From NCBI RefSeq assembly GCF_004209775.1, contig NZ_CP035914.1, positions 1,550,001-1,614,000 of the forward strand: a stretch of 64,000 nt of DNA, in the 5' to 3' direction. The notes below the pieces were generated by a model, which worked only from the letters and a program-made list of their open reading frames with translations, did not search any database and was not told where the DNA came from. The first letter of the stretch is position 1, and every line of letters starts with the position of its first letter. The translations under genes and the position numbers were made by a program. This document shows, in pieces, positions 18,857 to 28,718 of the stretch. The DNA comes from Synechococcus sp. WH 8101. GTDB taxonomy: Bacteria; Cyanobacteriota; Cyanobacteriia; PCC-6307; Cyanobiaceae.

Positions 18857-19828
18857 TCAGTAGAGACGGCCGAGCACGAAGTCGGGCAGATCGAGCAGAG
18901 CACGCCGACTGGGCGACTCGGGCAACCAGACCAGGGCTTCCCGCGCTTCGCGGGCGAAGGTTTCAGCCAGCTCCCGGGTGCGCGGAATGGCGCGGGAGGC
19001 GCGCACGAGCTCCAGAGCCTGATCAAGATCTCCGTCACCACTGAATTCCCGCTCGATCAGACCGGCCAGGGTGGGCTGCTCTTCCAGGGCATACAAAGCG
19101 GGAGCGGTGAGATAGCCACTGGCCAAGTCGCTGGCGGCGGGTTTGCCGAGCTGCTGATCGCTGCCGGTGAAATCAAGGATGTCATCCACCACCTGGAAGG
19201 CGAGGCCGAGCTGACGACCGTAGTGATAAAGAGCCTGCAGGTGATCCGGGCTCTCACCACTCAAAACACCAGCAGCCTTGGCGCTGTTGGCAATGAGTGA
19301 TGCCGTTTTGCAGTAGCTCTTTTCGAGATAGGTCGCGAAGGTTTGGCCGGTGTCGTAACGGAACAGGCCCTGCTTCACCTCCCCATCCGCCAGATCCATG
19401 ATCACCCGGCTGAGCAGTTTCACCACCTCGAGGTCATCCAGGTTGGCGAGGTGCCAGCTGGCCTGGGCGAAGAGGAAATCCCCAGCCAACACCGCCACTC
19501 GATGGTTGAAACGGCTGTGGACCGTGGCCACACCCCGGCGGGTGGCCGCCTCATCCACCACGTCGTCGTGCACTAACGAGGCGGTGTGAATCATCTCCGT
19601 GATCTCCGCCAGCCGACGATGGCGCGCCGTCAGGTCGCCGCTGGGGGAAAGGGCACGGGAAATCAGCAGGACGATGCCCGGACGCAACCGCTTGCCACCG
19701 GCACTGAAGAGATGTTCAGCCGCTGCCTGCAGGATCGGATGACCGGCACCGATCAGACTGCGCAGATCGCTCAGGAGCGCTTCGAGATCCTGCTCAACCG
19801 GCTGCAGCAACTCTGTAACGGTGCTCAT
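18857..19828 (-). CDS. sds: Long-chain all-trans polyprenyl diphosphate synthase (solanesyl type)
   Basis: Makes the prenyl tail of plastoquinone. 323 residues with GKRLRP (45-50), first aspartate-rich motif DDVVD (88-92) and second DDILD (216-220). The fifth residue before the first motif is Ala83, a small residue that leaves the product tunnel open, consistent with a C40-C45 product. Last gene of the run comB-nitrilase-amidase-murI-sds, 54 bases after murI. Confidence 0.94.
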   Translation of the reverse strand: MSTVTELLQPVEQDLEALLSDLRSLIGAGHPILQAAAEHLFSAGGKRLRPGIVLLISRALSPSGDLTARHRRLAEITEMIHTASLVHDDVVDEAATRRGVATVHSRFNHRVAVLAGDFLFAQASWHLANLDDLEVVKLLSRVIMDLADGEVKQGLFRYDTGQTFATYLEKSYCKTASLIANSAKAAGVLSGESPDHLQALYHYGRQLGLAFQVVDDILDFTGSDQQLGKPAASDLASGYLTAPALYALEEQPTLAGLIEREFSGDGDLDQALELVRASRAIPRTRELAETFAREAREALVWLPESPSRRALLDLPDFVLGRLY

Positions 19829-19882
19829 GACTCCCCTCGGCGCTGCGATCCTAGGGGCAGCGAGCCGATGAACGCTGAAGGC

Positions 19883-20671
19883 TCAGCGCAGCTCCACCAG
19901 CTCCACGAGCGGCCGCTCCCCCAGCCAGGGAGTGGCCCGACAGGCAAAGCCTTCGGGATCGGCGGTGACACACAGGCGGGTTGAGCTGAGGGAAAGGGGT
20001 TGGTCCGGTCGGCCCTCCTGGGGTGTGCCGAGCAGGGCATCGAGCTGGCGCGCCACCCCTTCCGCCGGATCGATCAGCCGCACATCGGGTGGGAGCAGGC
20101 TCTGCAGCAACGGTTGCAGCAAGGGGTAGTGGGTGCAGCCCAGGATCACCGATTGCACCGACGCCTCCAGCAGGGGAGTGAGATACAGCTGGGCGATCTG
20201 ACGCAGGGCCGGGCTGCTGAGATCACCGGCTTCGATCCGGGGCACGAACTCCGGGCAGGCCTGCTGCACCACCAGCGAACCGGGATGGAGCGCCTCGATG
20301 CTTTCCCGATAGGCACCGGAGGCCACCGTGGCCGGCGTGGCCAGCACCCCGACGCGGGACTCCCGCACCAGGGCCGCCGCCGCACCGATCAGGCCCACCA
20401 CCGGCACCCCCGCCTGGCCCTCCGCCACATCTCGGGCAAGGGCATTGGTGGTGTTGCAGGCCATCACCACGGTGGACACCTGCTGGGAACGCAGCCAGGC
20501 CACCACCTCCGCGGCGATCGAGCGGATCTCGGAGGGCGAGCGACTGCCGTAGGGCACCCGGGCGGTGTCGCCGAGATACACGCAGGGCACCGGTCCGTGG
20601 CGATGCAACACGCTGCGCAGCACGGTGAGGCCACCGACGCCGCTGTCGAACAATCCAAGACAAACGCTCAC
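19883..20671 (-). CDS. murI: Glutamate racemase
   Basis: Supplies D-glutamate for peptidoglycan. 262 residues with the two catalytic cysteines in MACNTTNA (Cys72) and GCTHYPLL (Cys179), and the N-terminal LFDSGVGGLTVLR signature. It begins with GTG, overlapping the amidase stop codon (GTGA), so both wall genes are likely co-translated. Confidence 0.96.
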   Translation of the reverse strand: MSVCLGLFDSGVGGLTVLRSVLHRHGPVPCVYLGDTARVPYGSRSPSEIRSIAAEVVAWLRSQQVSTVVMACNTTNALARDVAEGQAGVPVVGLIGAAAALVRESRVGVLATPATVASGAYRESIEALHPGSLVVQQACPEFVPRIEAGDLSSPALRQIAQLYLTPLLEASVQSVILGCTHYPLLQPLLQSLLPPDVRLIDPAEGVARQLDALLGTPQEGRPDQPLSLSSTRLCVTADPEGFACRATPWLGERPLVELVELR

Positions 20672-21759
20672 CGCACCCCCTGGAGGTACTCGAGGATGCC
20701 GGCAGCGATGGCGAGCGCCAGGCGACGGCGATGACCCGCATTCGCCAGCCGGGGCGCATCGATCTCCCCGGTGACAAAACCGGTTTCCACCAGCGCCGAG
20801 GGCATGGTGGTGCGGCGGATCACAAAGAAGCGACCGCGACGCACGCCACGATCGGGACTGCCCGGCGAGACATTGAGCACCTGCTGCTGAATGCGCGAGG
20901 CCAGGCGAGCCGAGCGGGGGTCGGAGAAATAGAAGGTCTCGATCCCGTTCACCTCCGGGCGCGACATGCTGATCGCATTGGCGTGAATGCTCACGAAGGC
21001 GGTGGCACCGATGCGGTTGGCGATCGCCACACGGGGCGGCAAGTCAACATCCACATCCGCCGTGCGCGTCATCGTGACTTGCACCCCCTTGGCCTCCAGC
21101 AGCTGGGCCACCTGCAGGGAAATATCGAGCACCACATCGGTTTCGCGCAGCCCGCCGATTCCCACCGCTCCGGGATCCGGGCCACCATGGCCGGGATCGA
21201 TCACAACCCGATACCGACCCCGCGGCACATCGGGCAGGCCGGAGGCATTGATCGGCGTGCGCGTGGGGGTGATGCGCACCCCAGGCGACCAGCCCCCGGA
21301 GCGGGCGGTGAGGTCGCCCTCTCCCATCGCCCGCAGTCCCCGCGTCGGCAGATCGGGGAAGACCAGTTTCCAGCGGTCGGCGGCCGTGCCCACCAGCTTC
21401 AGGCGGCCGGGATCAAGATCAACGCCAGGCTGGAACTCGAGCACAAGCCGGGTGGTGCCCGGGGTGGGCTTGCCGAGTCGCACCTCCCGCAAGGCCCCAC
21501 TGCCAGCCAGGCTGCGCGCCCGACTCAGCTCGCCGGGAAAATCAATCCACACCCGCGGGCCCTGCCGACGATCACCGGCTTCAAAAAAAGCTTCCAGGCG
21601 GGCACCGGTGGCGGTGCGCAGTTCGAGCACACCCTCGCGATTGAACGACCAGGCAGCCAGGGCGCTGGCCGCTCGCGCCGGCAGGGCCAGCAGCAAAGCG
21701 GACAGCTGCACAAGCGCCAGGCTCGCCAGCGCCAAGGGACGGGGACGGACCGGGCGCAT
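20668..21759 (-). CDS. N-acetylmuramoyl-L-alanine amidase with AMIN domain
   Basis: Periplasmic zinc amidase that cleaves the stem peptide from murein, needed for cell separation. 363 residues: an N-terminal hydrophobic export segment, an AMIN targeting domain (about 40-150), and an Amidase_3 domain with zinc ligands in IDPGHGGPDPGAVG, the Glu in LRETDV, SIHANA and the late Glu in ALVETGF. ATG at 21759 is preferred because the next in-frame ATG upstream would overlap the nitrilase gene. Four bases separate it from that gene. Confidence 0.93.
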   Translation of the reverse strand: MRPVRPRPLALASLALVQLSALLLALPARAASALAAWSFNREGVLELRTATGARLEAFFEAGDRRQGPRVWIDFPGELSRARSLAGSGALREVRLGKPTPGTTRLVLEFQPGVDLDPGRLKLVGTAADRWKLVFPDLPTRGLRAMGEGDLTARSGGWSPGVRITPTRTPINASGLPDVPRGRYRVVIDPGHGGPDPGAVGIGGLRETDVVLDISLQVAQLLEAKGVQVTMTRTADVDVDLPPRVAIANRIGATAFVSIHANAISMSRPEVNGIETFYFSDPRSARLASRIQQQVLNVSPGSPDRGVRRGRFFVIRRTTMPSALVETGFVTGEIDAPRLANAGHRRRLALAIAAGILEYLQGVR

Positions 21760-21763
21760 GGGC

Positions 21764-22585
21764 TCAGAACAGCGCAGGCCGGCGATGTTCAAGGCTGGGC
21801 ATCTGGCCGCGGATCCGCTTCAGATGGTCGGGATCGATGGGGGCGATGGCAGCACCGGGCGCAACGCCGGCATCGGCGAGCACCGTGCCCCAGGGGTCGA
21901 TCACCATGGCGTGACCATGGGTCTGACGCCGGCCGTAGTGCAGCCCCGTCTGGGCCGGAGCCAACACGTAGGCCGTGTTCTCGATCGCCCGGGCCTGCAG
22001 CAGCACCTGCCAGTGATCCTTCCCGGTGAAGGCAGTGAAGGCGGCTGGGATCATCAACACCTCGGCTCCATCACCGACGAGATGGCGGTAGAGCTCAGGG
22101 AAGCGCAGGTCGTAGCAAATGGACACCCCCACTCGGCAGAGACCGGGGATGGTGACGACCGGCGGATGGTTGTGCCCCGGACTGAAGCTGGCGGATTCCC
22201 GGTACGTACTGCCGTCTGGCAGGTCCACATCGAAGAGGTGGATCTTGTCGTAGCGCGCCAGCAGCTGGCCATCACGGCCCACCAGCTGGGCCCGTTGATA
22301 GGTGTGCTGTCCGTCGCCGACCGGCACAGGAAAACCGCCACCGAGGATGGCCAGCTGGTAGCGGCAGGCCATGGTGACCAGGAAGCGCTCGCACTGCTCC
22401 GAGAGGGCGGAGGCCAGTTCGAGGCGGCGCGCATCGTCGCCCATGAAGGCGAAATTCTCCGGCAGGCCCACCAGCTCGGCACCGCGTCGGGCCGCCAGTT
22501 CGATCTGTTCTTCCGCCGCCGCGAAGTTGGCCTCTGGATCAGAGCCGCTCGTGAGTTGCACAGCCGCCGCCAGGAAGTCGCTCAC
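21764..22585 (-). CDS. Carbon-nitrogen hydrolase (nitrilase superfamily, Nit1-like)
   Basis: Amidase of the nitrilase superfamily; the closest known role is hydrolysis of deaminated glutathione. 273 residues with the full triad: Glu43 in LPENFAF, Lys114 in YDKIHLFDVDLP and Cys157 in SICYDLRFPE. The start is GTG 22585 (MSDFLAAAVQL); the frame is open upstream, but that part is not family-like and reaches into comB. Metabolite-repair function is inferred from the subfamily. Confidence 0.88.
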   Translation of the reverse strand: MSDFLAAAVQLTSGSDPEANFAAAEEQIELAARRGAELVGLPENFAFMGDDARRLELASALSEQCERFLVTMACRYQLAILGGGFPVPVGDGQHTYQRAQLVGRDGQLLARYDKIHLFDVDLPDGSTYRESASFSPGHNHPPVVTIPGLCRVGVSICYDLRFPELYRHLVGDGAEVLMIPAAFTAFTGKDHWQVLLQARAIENTAYVLAPAQTGLHYGRRQTHGHAMVIDPWGTVLADAGVAPGAAIAPIDPDHLKRIRGQMPSLEHRRPALF

Positions 22586-22679
22586 GGAAGGTCGAGAAAG
22601 GCTCTGATCGTAAGGGGATCCCCCTGGGCGGCAATCTGAAGACCGCGCGGATGACACCGAAGCCGATGACACCGGAGAA

Positions 22680-23420
22680 TCAGTTGGTGAACGGCACGGC
22701 CCGGAGCACGCCCGGCTCCACCTGGGTCGGCACCACACGCAGCTGATCTAAACCAGCGCAACAGCGGAAATCGGCGTCGTGATTGCCGAGCCCGATCAGA
22801 CGTTGACCATGGCTGGCGGTGCGCAGACAGGCTTCAGGGTCGGCCTGCCAGCGCTGCCAGAGCGCCAAAGCCGCCTCCAATTCATCGTTGGCAACCTGGG
22901 CCCCCTGGGCGATCAACAGCGAGGCGAGGGCGCCGGCGGCGAAGGAATCCTCCAAGGAGTAGGCCCCTTCCCAGCCACTACCGACGATCAACAGCCGCTC
23001 CAACGGCTCTTGCAACAACCGCTCCGCCACTGCCTGGCGATTGGGTAGGGCCGCGGTGAACACCCGCGAAACATCACGCACCCGCTGCAGCGAGCGGGTG
23101 CCATTGGTGGTGCTCATGAACAAGCGTTTGCCCTGCACCAACTCCGGCACCACGGCCACCGGTGAATTGCCCAGATCAAAGCCCTCGATCTTCTGGCCAC
23201 CCCGTTCGCCCACCAACAGTCGGGATCCTTCCGGCCAGGCCGCCGCCGCGGCCCGCAAGGCATCGAGATCACTGAAGGTCTGCACCGCCTCCGCCCCGTT
23301 GTGGAGCGCCCAGGCGATCGTGGTGGTGGCCCGCAGCACATCGATCACGACCGCAGCATCGGGAGAGGCTGCCTCCGGCACGTCGTTGGCAACGTGGAAA
23401 TAGGCGATCTGCAGGGCCAC
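22680..23420 (-). CDS. comB: 2-phosphosulfolactate phosphatase family protein (ComB)
   Basis: 246 residues with the ComB pattern [23 protein letters not shown] and [18 protein letters not shown]. In methanogens ComB makes sulfolactate for coenzyme M; cyanobacteria lack that pathway, so the substrate here is uncertain. It is first in the run toward sds and is divergent from ubiD by 58 bases. Confidence 0.88.
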   Translation of the reverse strand: MALQIAYFHVANDVPEAASPDAAVVIDVLRATTTIAWALHNGAEAVQTFSDLDALRAAAAAWPEGSRLLVGERGGQKIEGFDLGNSPVAVVPELVQGKRLFMSTTNGTRSLQRVRDVSRVFTAALPNRQAVAERLLQEPLERLLIVGSGWEGAYSLEDSFAAGALASLLIAQGAQVANDELEAALALWQRWQADPEACLRTASHGQRLIGLGNHDADFRCCAGLDQLRVVPTQVEPGVLRAVPFTN

Positions 23421-23478
23421 GGCGATCCGGCGGGTGCGTCACAGTACCGGGATCGCCCGATCCGCCACCGTCTGCTCC

Positions 23479-25059
23479 ATGGCCCTGTTTCGCTCCGGAC
23501 CGGCGACCCGAGACCTGAGGGGCTTCCTGCAGCTCCTGGAGGAGCGGGGCCAGTTGCGTCGGATTACGGCGGCGGTGGACCCCGATCTGGAACTGGCTGC
23601 GATCGCCGATCGGGTGCTGGCCGCCGGTGGCCCGGCACTGCTGTTTGAGAACGTGATCGGCTCCTCGATGCCCGTGGCCGTGAATCTGCTCGGCACCGTG
23701 GAGCGGGTGGTGTGGAGCATGGGGCTGGAGCGGGCTGAGCAGCTGGAGGAACTCGGCTCCCGCCTGGCCCTGCTCCAGCAGCCCAAACCACCGAAAGGCT
23801 TGAAGGAGACCAAGGCCTTTGCTCGGGTGTTCTGGGATCTGGTGAAGGCGGTGCCCGACCGCGACCTCACCCCCCCCTGCCGCCAGCGGATGGTGATGGG
23901 CGATGAGGTCAATCTCGACGCCCTGCCGCTGATCCGTCCCTGGCCGGGGGATGCCGGCGGTGTGATCACCCTCGGCCTGGTGATCACGAAGGATCCGGAA
24001 ACCGGTGTGCCGAATGTGGGGGTGTATCGCCTGCAGAAGCAATCGATCAACACGATGACCGTGCATTGGTTGAGCGTGCGCGGTGGCGCCCGCCACCTGC
24101 GCAAGGCGGCGGCTCTGGGCCAGAAGCTCGAGGTGGCTGTGGCAATCGGGGTGCACCCGCTGCTGGTAATGGCCGCCGCCACGCCGATCCCGGTGCAACT
24201 GAGCGAATGGTTGTTCGCCGGGCTATACGCCGGTGAAGGAGTGCGGCTGGCCCCGTGCAAAACCCTCGATCTGAAGGTGCCGAGCCACAGCGAAATCGTG
24301 CTGGAAGGCACGATCACCCCCGGAGAAGTCAGCCCTGACGGCCCCTTCGGTGATCACATGGGCTTTTACGGCGGCATCGAGGATTCGCCGCTGGTGCGCT
24401 TCCACTGCATCACGCAACGGCGCGACCCGATCCTGCTCACCACCTTCAGCGGCAGACCGCCCAAGGAGGAAGCGATGCTGGCGATCGCCCTCAATCGCAT
24501 CTACACGCCGATCCTGCGCCAGCAGATACCGGAGATCAAAGATTTCTTCCTACCGATGGAAGCCCTCAGCTACAAGCTGGCGGTGATCTCCATCGACAAG
24601 GCCTACCCGGGCCAGGCGAAACGCGCGGCGATGGCCTTCTGGAGCGCCCTGCCCCAGTTCACCTACACCAAATTCGTGGTGGTGGTGGATCAGCACATCA
24701 ACGTGCGCGATCCGCGCCAGGTGATCTGGGCGATCGCCGCCCAGGTGGATCCCCAGCGGGATCTGTTCGTGCTCGAGAACACCCCCTTCGACAGCCTCGA
24801 TTTCGCCAGCGAACAGCTCGGCCTCGGTGGTCGGATGGCGATCGATGCCACCACCAAAATCGGCCCGGAGAAGAACCACGACTGGGGCGAACCGCTGAGC
24901 CGGCCGGTGGAGCTGGAGCAGCGGGTGAGCGCACGAATGGAAGAACTCGGCCTGGCGGACATCGACAGCCATGAGCCCGACCCAGCCCTGTTCGGCTATG
25001 TGCTCGACCGGCTGCTGCAGAACCGCCCCATAGGATCGGCTCCATCTCAAGGGGGGTGA
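23479..25059 (+). CDS. ubiD: UbiD family decarboxylase
   Basis: Prenylated-FMN-dependent decarboxylase; in cyanobacteria the likely role is decarboxylation of the 4-hydroxybenzoate-derived plastoquinone intermediate. 526 residues from ATG 23479 (MALFRSG). Characteristic blocks are PNVGVYRLQ, EFxx-equivalent HYPL-like GVHPLLVMAAATPIP, GEVSPDGPFGDHMGFYGG, and the C-terminal GPEKNHDWGEPL. A UbiX partner is not visible here. Six bases separate it from aroA. Confidence 0.93.
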   Translation: MALFRSGPATRDLRGFLQLLEERGQLRRITAAVDPDLELAAIADRVLAAGGPALLFENVIGSSMPVAVNLLGTVERVVWSMGLERAEQLEELGSRLALLQQPKPPKGLKETKAFARVFWDLVKAVPDRDLTPPCRQRMVMGDEVNLDALPLIRPWPGDAGGVITLGLVITKDPETGVPNVGVYRLQKQSINTMTVHWLSVRGGARHLRKAAALGQKLEVAVAIGVHPLLVMAAATPIPVQLSEWLFAGLYAGEGVRLAPCKTLDLKVPSHSEIVLEGTITPGEVSPDGPFGDHMGFYGGIEDSPLVRFHCITQRRDPILLTTFSGRPPKEEAMLAIALNRIYTPILRQQIPEIKDFFLPMEALSYKLAVISIDKAYPGQAKRAAMAFWSALPQFTYTKFVVVVDQHINVRDPRQVIWAIAAQVDPQRDLFVLENTPFDSLDFASEQLGLGGRMAIDATTKIGPEKNHDWGEPLSRPVELEQRVSARMEELGLADIDSHEPDPALFGYVLDRLLQNRPIGSAPSQGG

Positions 25060-25065
25060 CCCACC

Positions 25066-26385
25066 GTGTCCGGAACGACTGGCTCTCCCCGTGACCTGAA
25101 GGCGGGCGGACGACTGGGCGGACGGGTCCGGGTACCGGGCGATAAATCCATTTCCCACCGAGCTCTGCTCTTCGGTGCGATCGCCGAAGGCACCACCACC
25201 ATCGAAGGCTTGCTGCCGGCCGAGGACCCGATCAGCACCGCCGCCTGCCTGCGGGCGATGGGGGCGGTGATCAGCCCGATCGAGGCCGGAGCGGTGATCG
25301 AAGTGCAGGGTGTGGGGCTTGATGGCCTGCAGGAACCATCCGAAGTGCTCGACTGCGGCAATTCCGGCACCACCATGCGCTTGATGCTCGGTTTGCTGGC
25401 CGGTCGCGAGGGCAGGCACTTCGTGCTCAGCGGCGATGCCTCCCTGCGCCGGCGACCGATGCAACGGGTCGGGCAGCCGCTGGCCCTGATGGGAGCGGAG
25501 GTGCGCGGACGCAATGGCGGCAACTTCGCCCCCCTCGCGGTGCAGGGCCAACCGCTCCATGGCGCCGTGGTGGGCACGCCGGTGGCCAGCGCCCAGGTGA
25601 AATCCGCGCTTCTCCTCGCTGCCCTCACCGCCAAAGGGGCGAGCACGGTGATCGAACCGGCCCATTCTCGTGACCACAGCGAACGGATGCTGCGCGCCTT
25701 CGGTGCTGACCTTGAGGTGGGTGGCGAGATGGGACGCCACATCACCGTGCGGCCTGGTGCCAACCTGCGCGGTCAGCACGTGGTGGTGCCCGGAGACATC
25801 AGCTCGGCGGCCTTCTGGCTGGTGGCCGGCGCTCTGGTGCCGGGCGCGGATCTGACGATCGAAAACGTGGGGCTCAATCCCACCCGCACCGGGGTGTTGG
25901 AGGTGCTGGAGCAGATGCAGGCGCGGATCGAGGTGCTGAACCAGCGGGATGTGGCCGGCGAGCCTGTCGGCGACCTGCGCGTGCGTCAGGGCCCGCTCCA
26001 ACCCTTCAACTTCGGCGAGGAGATCATGCCCCGCCTGGTGGATGAGGTGCCGATCCTGGCCGTGGCGGCCTGCTTCTGCGATGGCGTCAGCCGCATCAGC
26101 GGCGCCTCCGAGCTGCGGGTGAAGGAAACCGACCGGCTGGCGGTGATGGCGCGCCAACTCAAGGCGATGGGAGCCTCGATCGAGGAACACGACGATGGCC
26201 TCACCATCCATGGCGGCCAGCCCCTGCGCGGAGCCGCCCTCGACAGCGAAACCGACCATCGGGTGGCGATGAGCCTGGCGGTGGCGGCGATGCTGGCGGA
26301 GGGAGACTCCACGCTGGCCCGCAGCGAAGCAGCCGCCGTGAGCTATCCCGGTTTCTGGAGCGATCTTGAGCGACTGCGCTGCTGA
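25066..26385 (+). CDS. aroA: 3-phosphoshikimate 1-carboxyvinyltransferase (EPSP synthase)
   Basis: Sixth step of the shikimate pathway: joins PEP and shikimate-3-phosphate. 439 residues starting at GTG. Motifs are [13 protein letters not shown] (phosphate and PEP contacts), [13 protein letters not shown] and [11 protein letters not shown]. The pattern around [18 protein letters not shown] and RPMQRV is closer to the class II enzymes than to E. coli AroA. It overlaps the downstream methyltransferase gene by 20 bases. Confidence 0.96.
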   Translation: MSGTTGSPRDLKAGGRLGGRVRVPGDKSISHRALLFGAIAEGTTTIEGLLPAEDPISTAACLRAMGAVISPIEAGAVIEVQGVGLDGLQEPSEVLDCGNSGTTMRLMLGLLAGREGRHFVLSGDASLRRRPMQRVGQPLALMGAEVRGRNGGNFAPLAVQGQPLHGAVVGTPVASAQVKSALLLAALTAKGASTVIEPAHSRDHSERMLRAFGADLEVGGEMGRHITVRPGANLRGQHVVVPGDISSAAFWLVAGALVPGADLTIENVGLNPTRTGVLEVLEQMQARIEVLNQRDVAGEPVGDLRVRQGPLQPFNFGEEIMPRLVDEVPILAVAACFCDGVSRISGASELRVKETDRLAVMARQLKAMGASIEEHDDGLTIHGGQPLRGAALDSETDHRVAMSLAVAAMLAEGDSTLARSEAAAVSYPGFWSDLERLRC

Positions 26386-27334
26386 GGGGTCCGGAGCCGA
26401 ACCCGGAAGCCATCCGCTCGGTCCGCTGACTCCCCTGGACACGGCGGACGGCAGCCTCAGCCTGCACAGCGGCCATTTCCAGGAGGCCTTCCACAGTTCT
26501 GCAGGAGCGCTGGCGGAAGCCCGGGCCAAGTTCGCCCAGCCGGCTGAACTGCAGCGCTTTGGCGCCGGTTCCACCCTGCGGGTGCTCGATGTGTGCGTGG
26601 GGCTCGGCTACAACAGCGCCGCACTGATGACAGAGCTGGACCAGCCCCAACTCGCCTGGTGGGGGCTGGAGCTGGATCGCCGTCCTCTCGAGCTGGCGCT
26701 GGCGCACCCATCCTTCCGCCGGCTCTGGCCTGAGCCGGTGCTGCGGCGGCTTGAGGCGCTGCAGCACCAGGGCGCCTGGCAGGACAGCGGTAGTAGGGGC
26801 ACGCTCCTGTGGGGGGACGCGCGCCTGACCCTGACGCAGCTGCCGGCGCACAGACGCTTTGACCTGATCCTCCACGATGCCTTCTCCCCCAGCCGCTGCC
26901 CCGAGCTCTGGAGCGAGGAGTTCCTCAGCGCTCTGGCACAGCGCCTGGCCCCCGGCGGTCGCCTGCTCACCTACTCACGGGCGGCGGCGGTGCGAGCCAG
27001 CCTGCGCCGGGCCGGGCTGACGTTGCGTTCACTGCTGCCGGCACCGGGCCAACGCCAGGAATGGAGCTCGGGGACGCTGGCCCAGCGACCGAACCCGGTG
27101 GAGCCCTTACCGGAGCACGGGCCGGGCTGGCAACCGCTGAGCGCCATGGAAGAGGAGCACCTGCACACCCGCGCCGCCATCCCCTACCGGGATCCCCACC
27201 AACAGGACGCGGCCACGGCGATCCGCCAACGTCGAGGTGAGGAACAGGAGCGCTGCGCCCTGGAGAGCACCAGCGCCTGGCAACGCCGTTGGATCGGCAC
27301 CAGCATGGGCAAGAGCAGCGGAATCTCCCGGTAG
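26366..27334 (+). CDS. MnmC-like SAM-dependent methyltransferase (tRNA wobble-uridine type)
   Basis: 322 residues with the Methyltransf_30 layout of the MnmC methyltransferase half (MnmD): [20 protein letters not shown], the SAM-binding [15 protein letters not shown], and [20 protein letters not shown]. MnmC-type enzymes finish mnm5s2U at the tRNA wobble position. The oxidase half is absent. The start is TTG 26366 within the end of aroA; this fits the family N-terminus. The C-terminal 80 residues are low complexity. glmU follows after 25 bases. Confidence 0.82.
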   Translation: MSDCAAEGSGAEPGSHPLGPLTPLDTADGSLSLHSGHFQEAFHSSAGALAEARAKFAQPAELQRFGAGSTLRVLDVCVGLGYNSAALMTELDQPQLAWWGLELDRRPLELALAHPSFRRLWPEPVLRRLEALQHQGAWQDSGSRGTLLWGDARLTLTQLPAHRRFDLILHDAFSPSRCPELWSEEFLSALAQRLAPGGRLLTYSRAAAVRASLRRAGLTLRSLLPAPGQRQEWSSGTLAQRPNPVEPLPEHGPGWQPLSAMEEEHLHTRAAIPYRDPHQQDAATAIRQRRGEEQERCALESTSAWQRRWIGTSMGKSSGISR

Positions 27335-27359
27335 ATTCCGGCCGACTCGCCTGCCGCGC

Positions 27360-28718
27360 ATGCTCGCCGTTGCCGTTCTGGCCGCCGGAAAAGGCACCCG
27401 GATGAAAAGCGCCCTGCCCAAGGTGCTCCAGCCCCTGGCCGGCGCCACCCTGGTGGAGCGGGTGCTGGCCAGTGCCCGCCGCCTGCAGCCGGAGCGACGG
27501 TTGCTGATCGTGGGCCACCAGGCGGAGCGGGTGGAGCAACAACTGAGCCATGTGGAAGGGCTCGACTTCGTGCTGCAGCAGCCCCAGAACGGCACCGGCC
27601 ACGCCGTGCAACAACTGCTGGAACCGCTCAGCGACTTTGACGGCGAACTGCTGGTGCTCAACGGTGATGTGCCCCTGCTGCGGGAGGAGACCGTGGAACA
27701 GCTGGTGGCGACCCACCGCAGCAGTGGTGCCGACGTGACCCTGCTCACGGCCCGGCTTGCTGACCCGACCGGCTATGGCCGGGTGTTCGCCGATGCCGAA
27801 GGCCAGGTGAGCGGCATCATCGAGCATCGCGACTGCAGCGAAGAGCAACGACGCAACACGCTCACCAATGCGGGGATCTACTGCTTCAACTGGCGACAGC
27901 TGGCGCGGGTGTTGCCGCAACTCAGCACCGACAACGACCAGGGAGAGCTCTATCTCACCGACACCGTGGCGATGCTGGCCAAAGCCATGCATGTGGAGGT
28001 GGCCGATCCCGATGAGGTGAACGGCATCAACAACCGGCAACAGCTGGCCCAGTGCGAAGGGCTGCTGCAGGAGCGCCTGCGACAGCACTGGATGGCGGAA
28101 GGCGTCACCTTCATCGATCCCGCCAGCTGCACCCTGAGTGAGGAGTGCCACTTCGGCAGAGACGTGGTGATCGAACCGCAGACCCATCTGCGTGGACGCT
28201 GCCGGATCGGCGACAACTGTCGACTCGGACCCGGAAGCATGCTGGAGGATGCAGTCCTGGGTTGCGATGTGACCGTGCTGCAGTCGGTGGTGCGCGGAGC
28301 CACCGCGGGCGATGGGGTGGCGATCGGCCCCTTTGCCCACCTCAGGCCGGCCGCGGAGATCGGCGATCAGTGCCGGATCGGCAACTTTGTGGAGGTGAAA
28401 AAGAGTGTGCTCGGCAGCGGCAGCAAGGTGAATCACCTCAGTTACATCGGCGATGCCGAACTGGGCCGGGATGTGAATGTGGGGGCGGGCACCATCACCG
28501 CCAATTACGACGGCGTCAACAAACACCGCACCGTGATCGGCGATGGCAGCAAAACCGGTGCCAATTCCGTGATCGTGGCCCCGGTGACCATCGGCCAAGC
28601 GGTGACGATCGGTGCCGGTTCCACCATCACCAAGGATGTGCCCGATGGCGCCCTGGCCCTGGGCCGCGCCAAACAACTGATCAAGGAACACTGGCAGGGC
28701 CCCAAGCCCGAAGCTTGA
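27360..28718 (+). CDS. glmU: Bifunctional N-acetylglucosamine-1-phosphate uridyltransferase / glucosamine-1-phosphate acetyltransferase
   Basis: Makes UDP-GlcNAc for murein and lipopolysaccharide. 452 residues: the N-terminal pyrophosphorylase domain with [17 protein letters not shown] (7-23) and the C-terminal left-handed beta-helix acetyltransferase of hexapeptide repeats ([29 protein letters not shown]). ATG at 27360. Its stop codon abuts the murF stop codon on the other strand with no gap. Confidence 0.97.
   Translation: MLAVAVLAAGKGTRMKSALPKVLQPLAGATLVERVLASARRLQPERRLLIVGHQAERVEQQLSHVEGLDFVLQQPQNGTGHAVQQLLEPLSDFDGELLVLNGDVPLLREETVEQLVATHRSSGADVTLLTARLADPTGYGRVFADAEGQVSGIIEHRDCSEEQRRNTLTNAGIYCFNWRQLARVLPQLSTDNDQGELYLTDTVAMLAKAMHVEVADPDEVNGINNRQQLAQCEGLLQERLRQHWMAEGVTFIDPASCTLSEECHFGRDVVIEPQTHLRGRCRIGDNCRLGPGSMLEDAVLGCDVTVLQSVVRGATAGDGVAIGPFAHLRPAAEIGDQCRIGNFVEVKKSVLGSGSKVNHLSYIGDAELGRDVNVGAGTITANYDGVNKHRTVIGDGSKTGANSVIVAPVTIGQAVTIGAGSTITKDVPDGALALGRAKQLIKEHWQGPKPEA

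Noticed and set aside
24550-26574. 674-codon minus-strand frame opposite ubiD and aroA
   Set aside because: High-GC shadow of two clear plus-strand genes; rich in His, Gln and Arg, no domain.
26967-28691. 574-codon minus-strand frame opposite glmU
   Set aside because: Antisense to an unmistakable full-length glmU.
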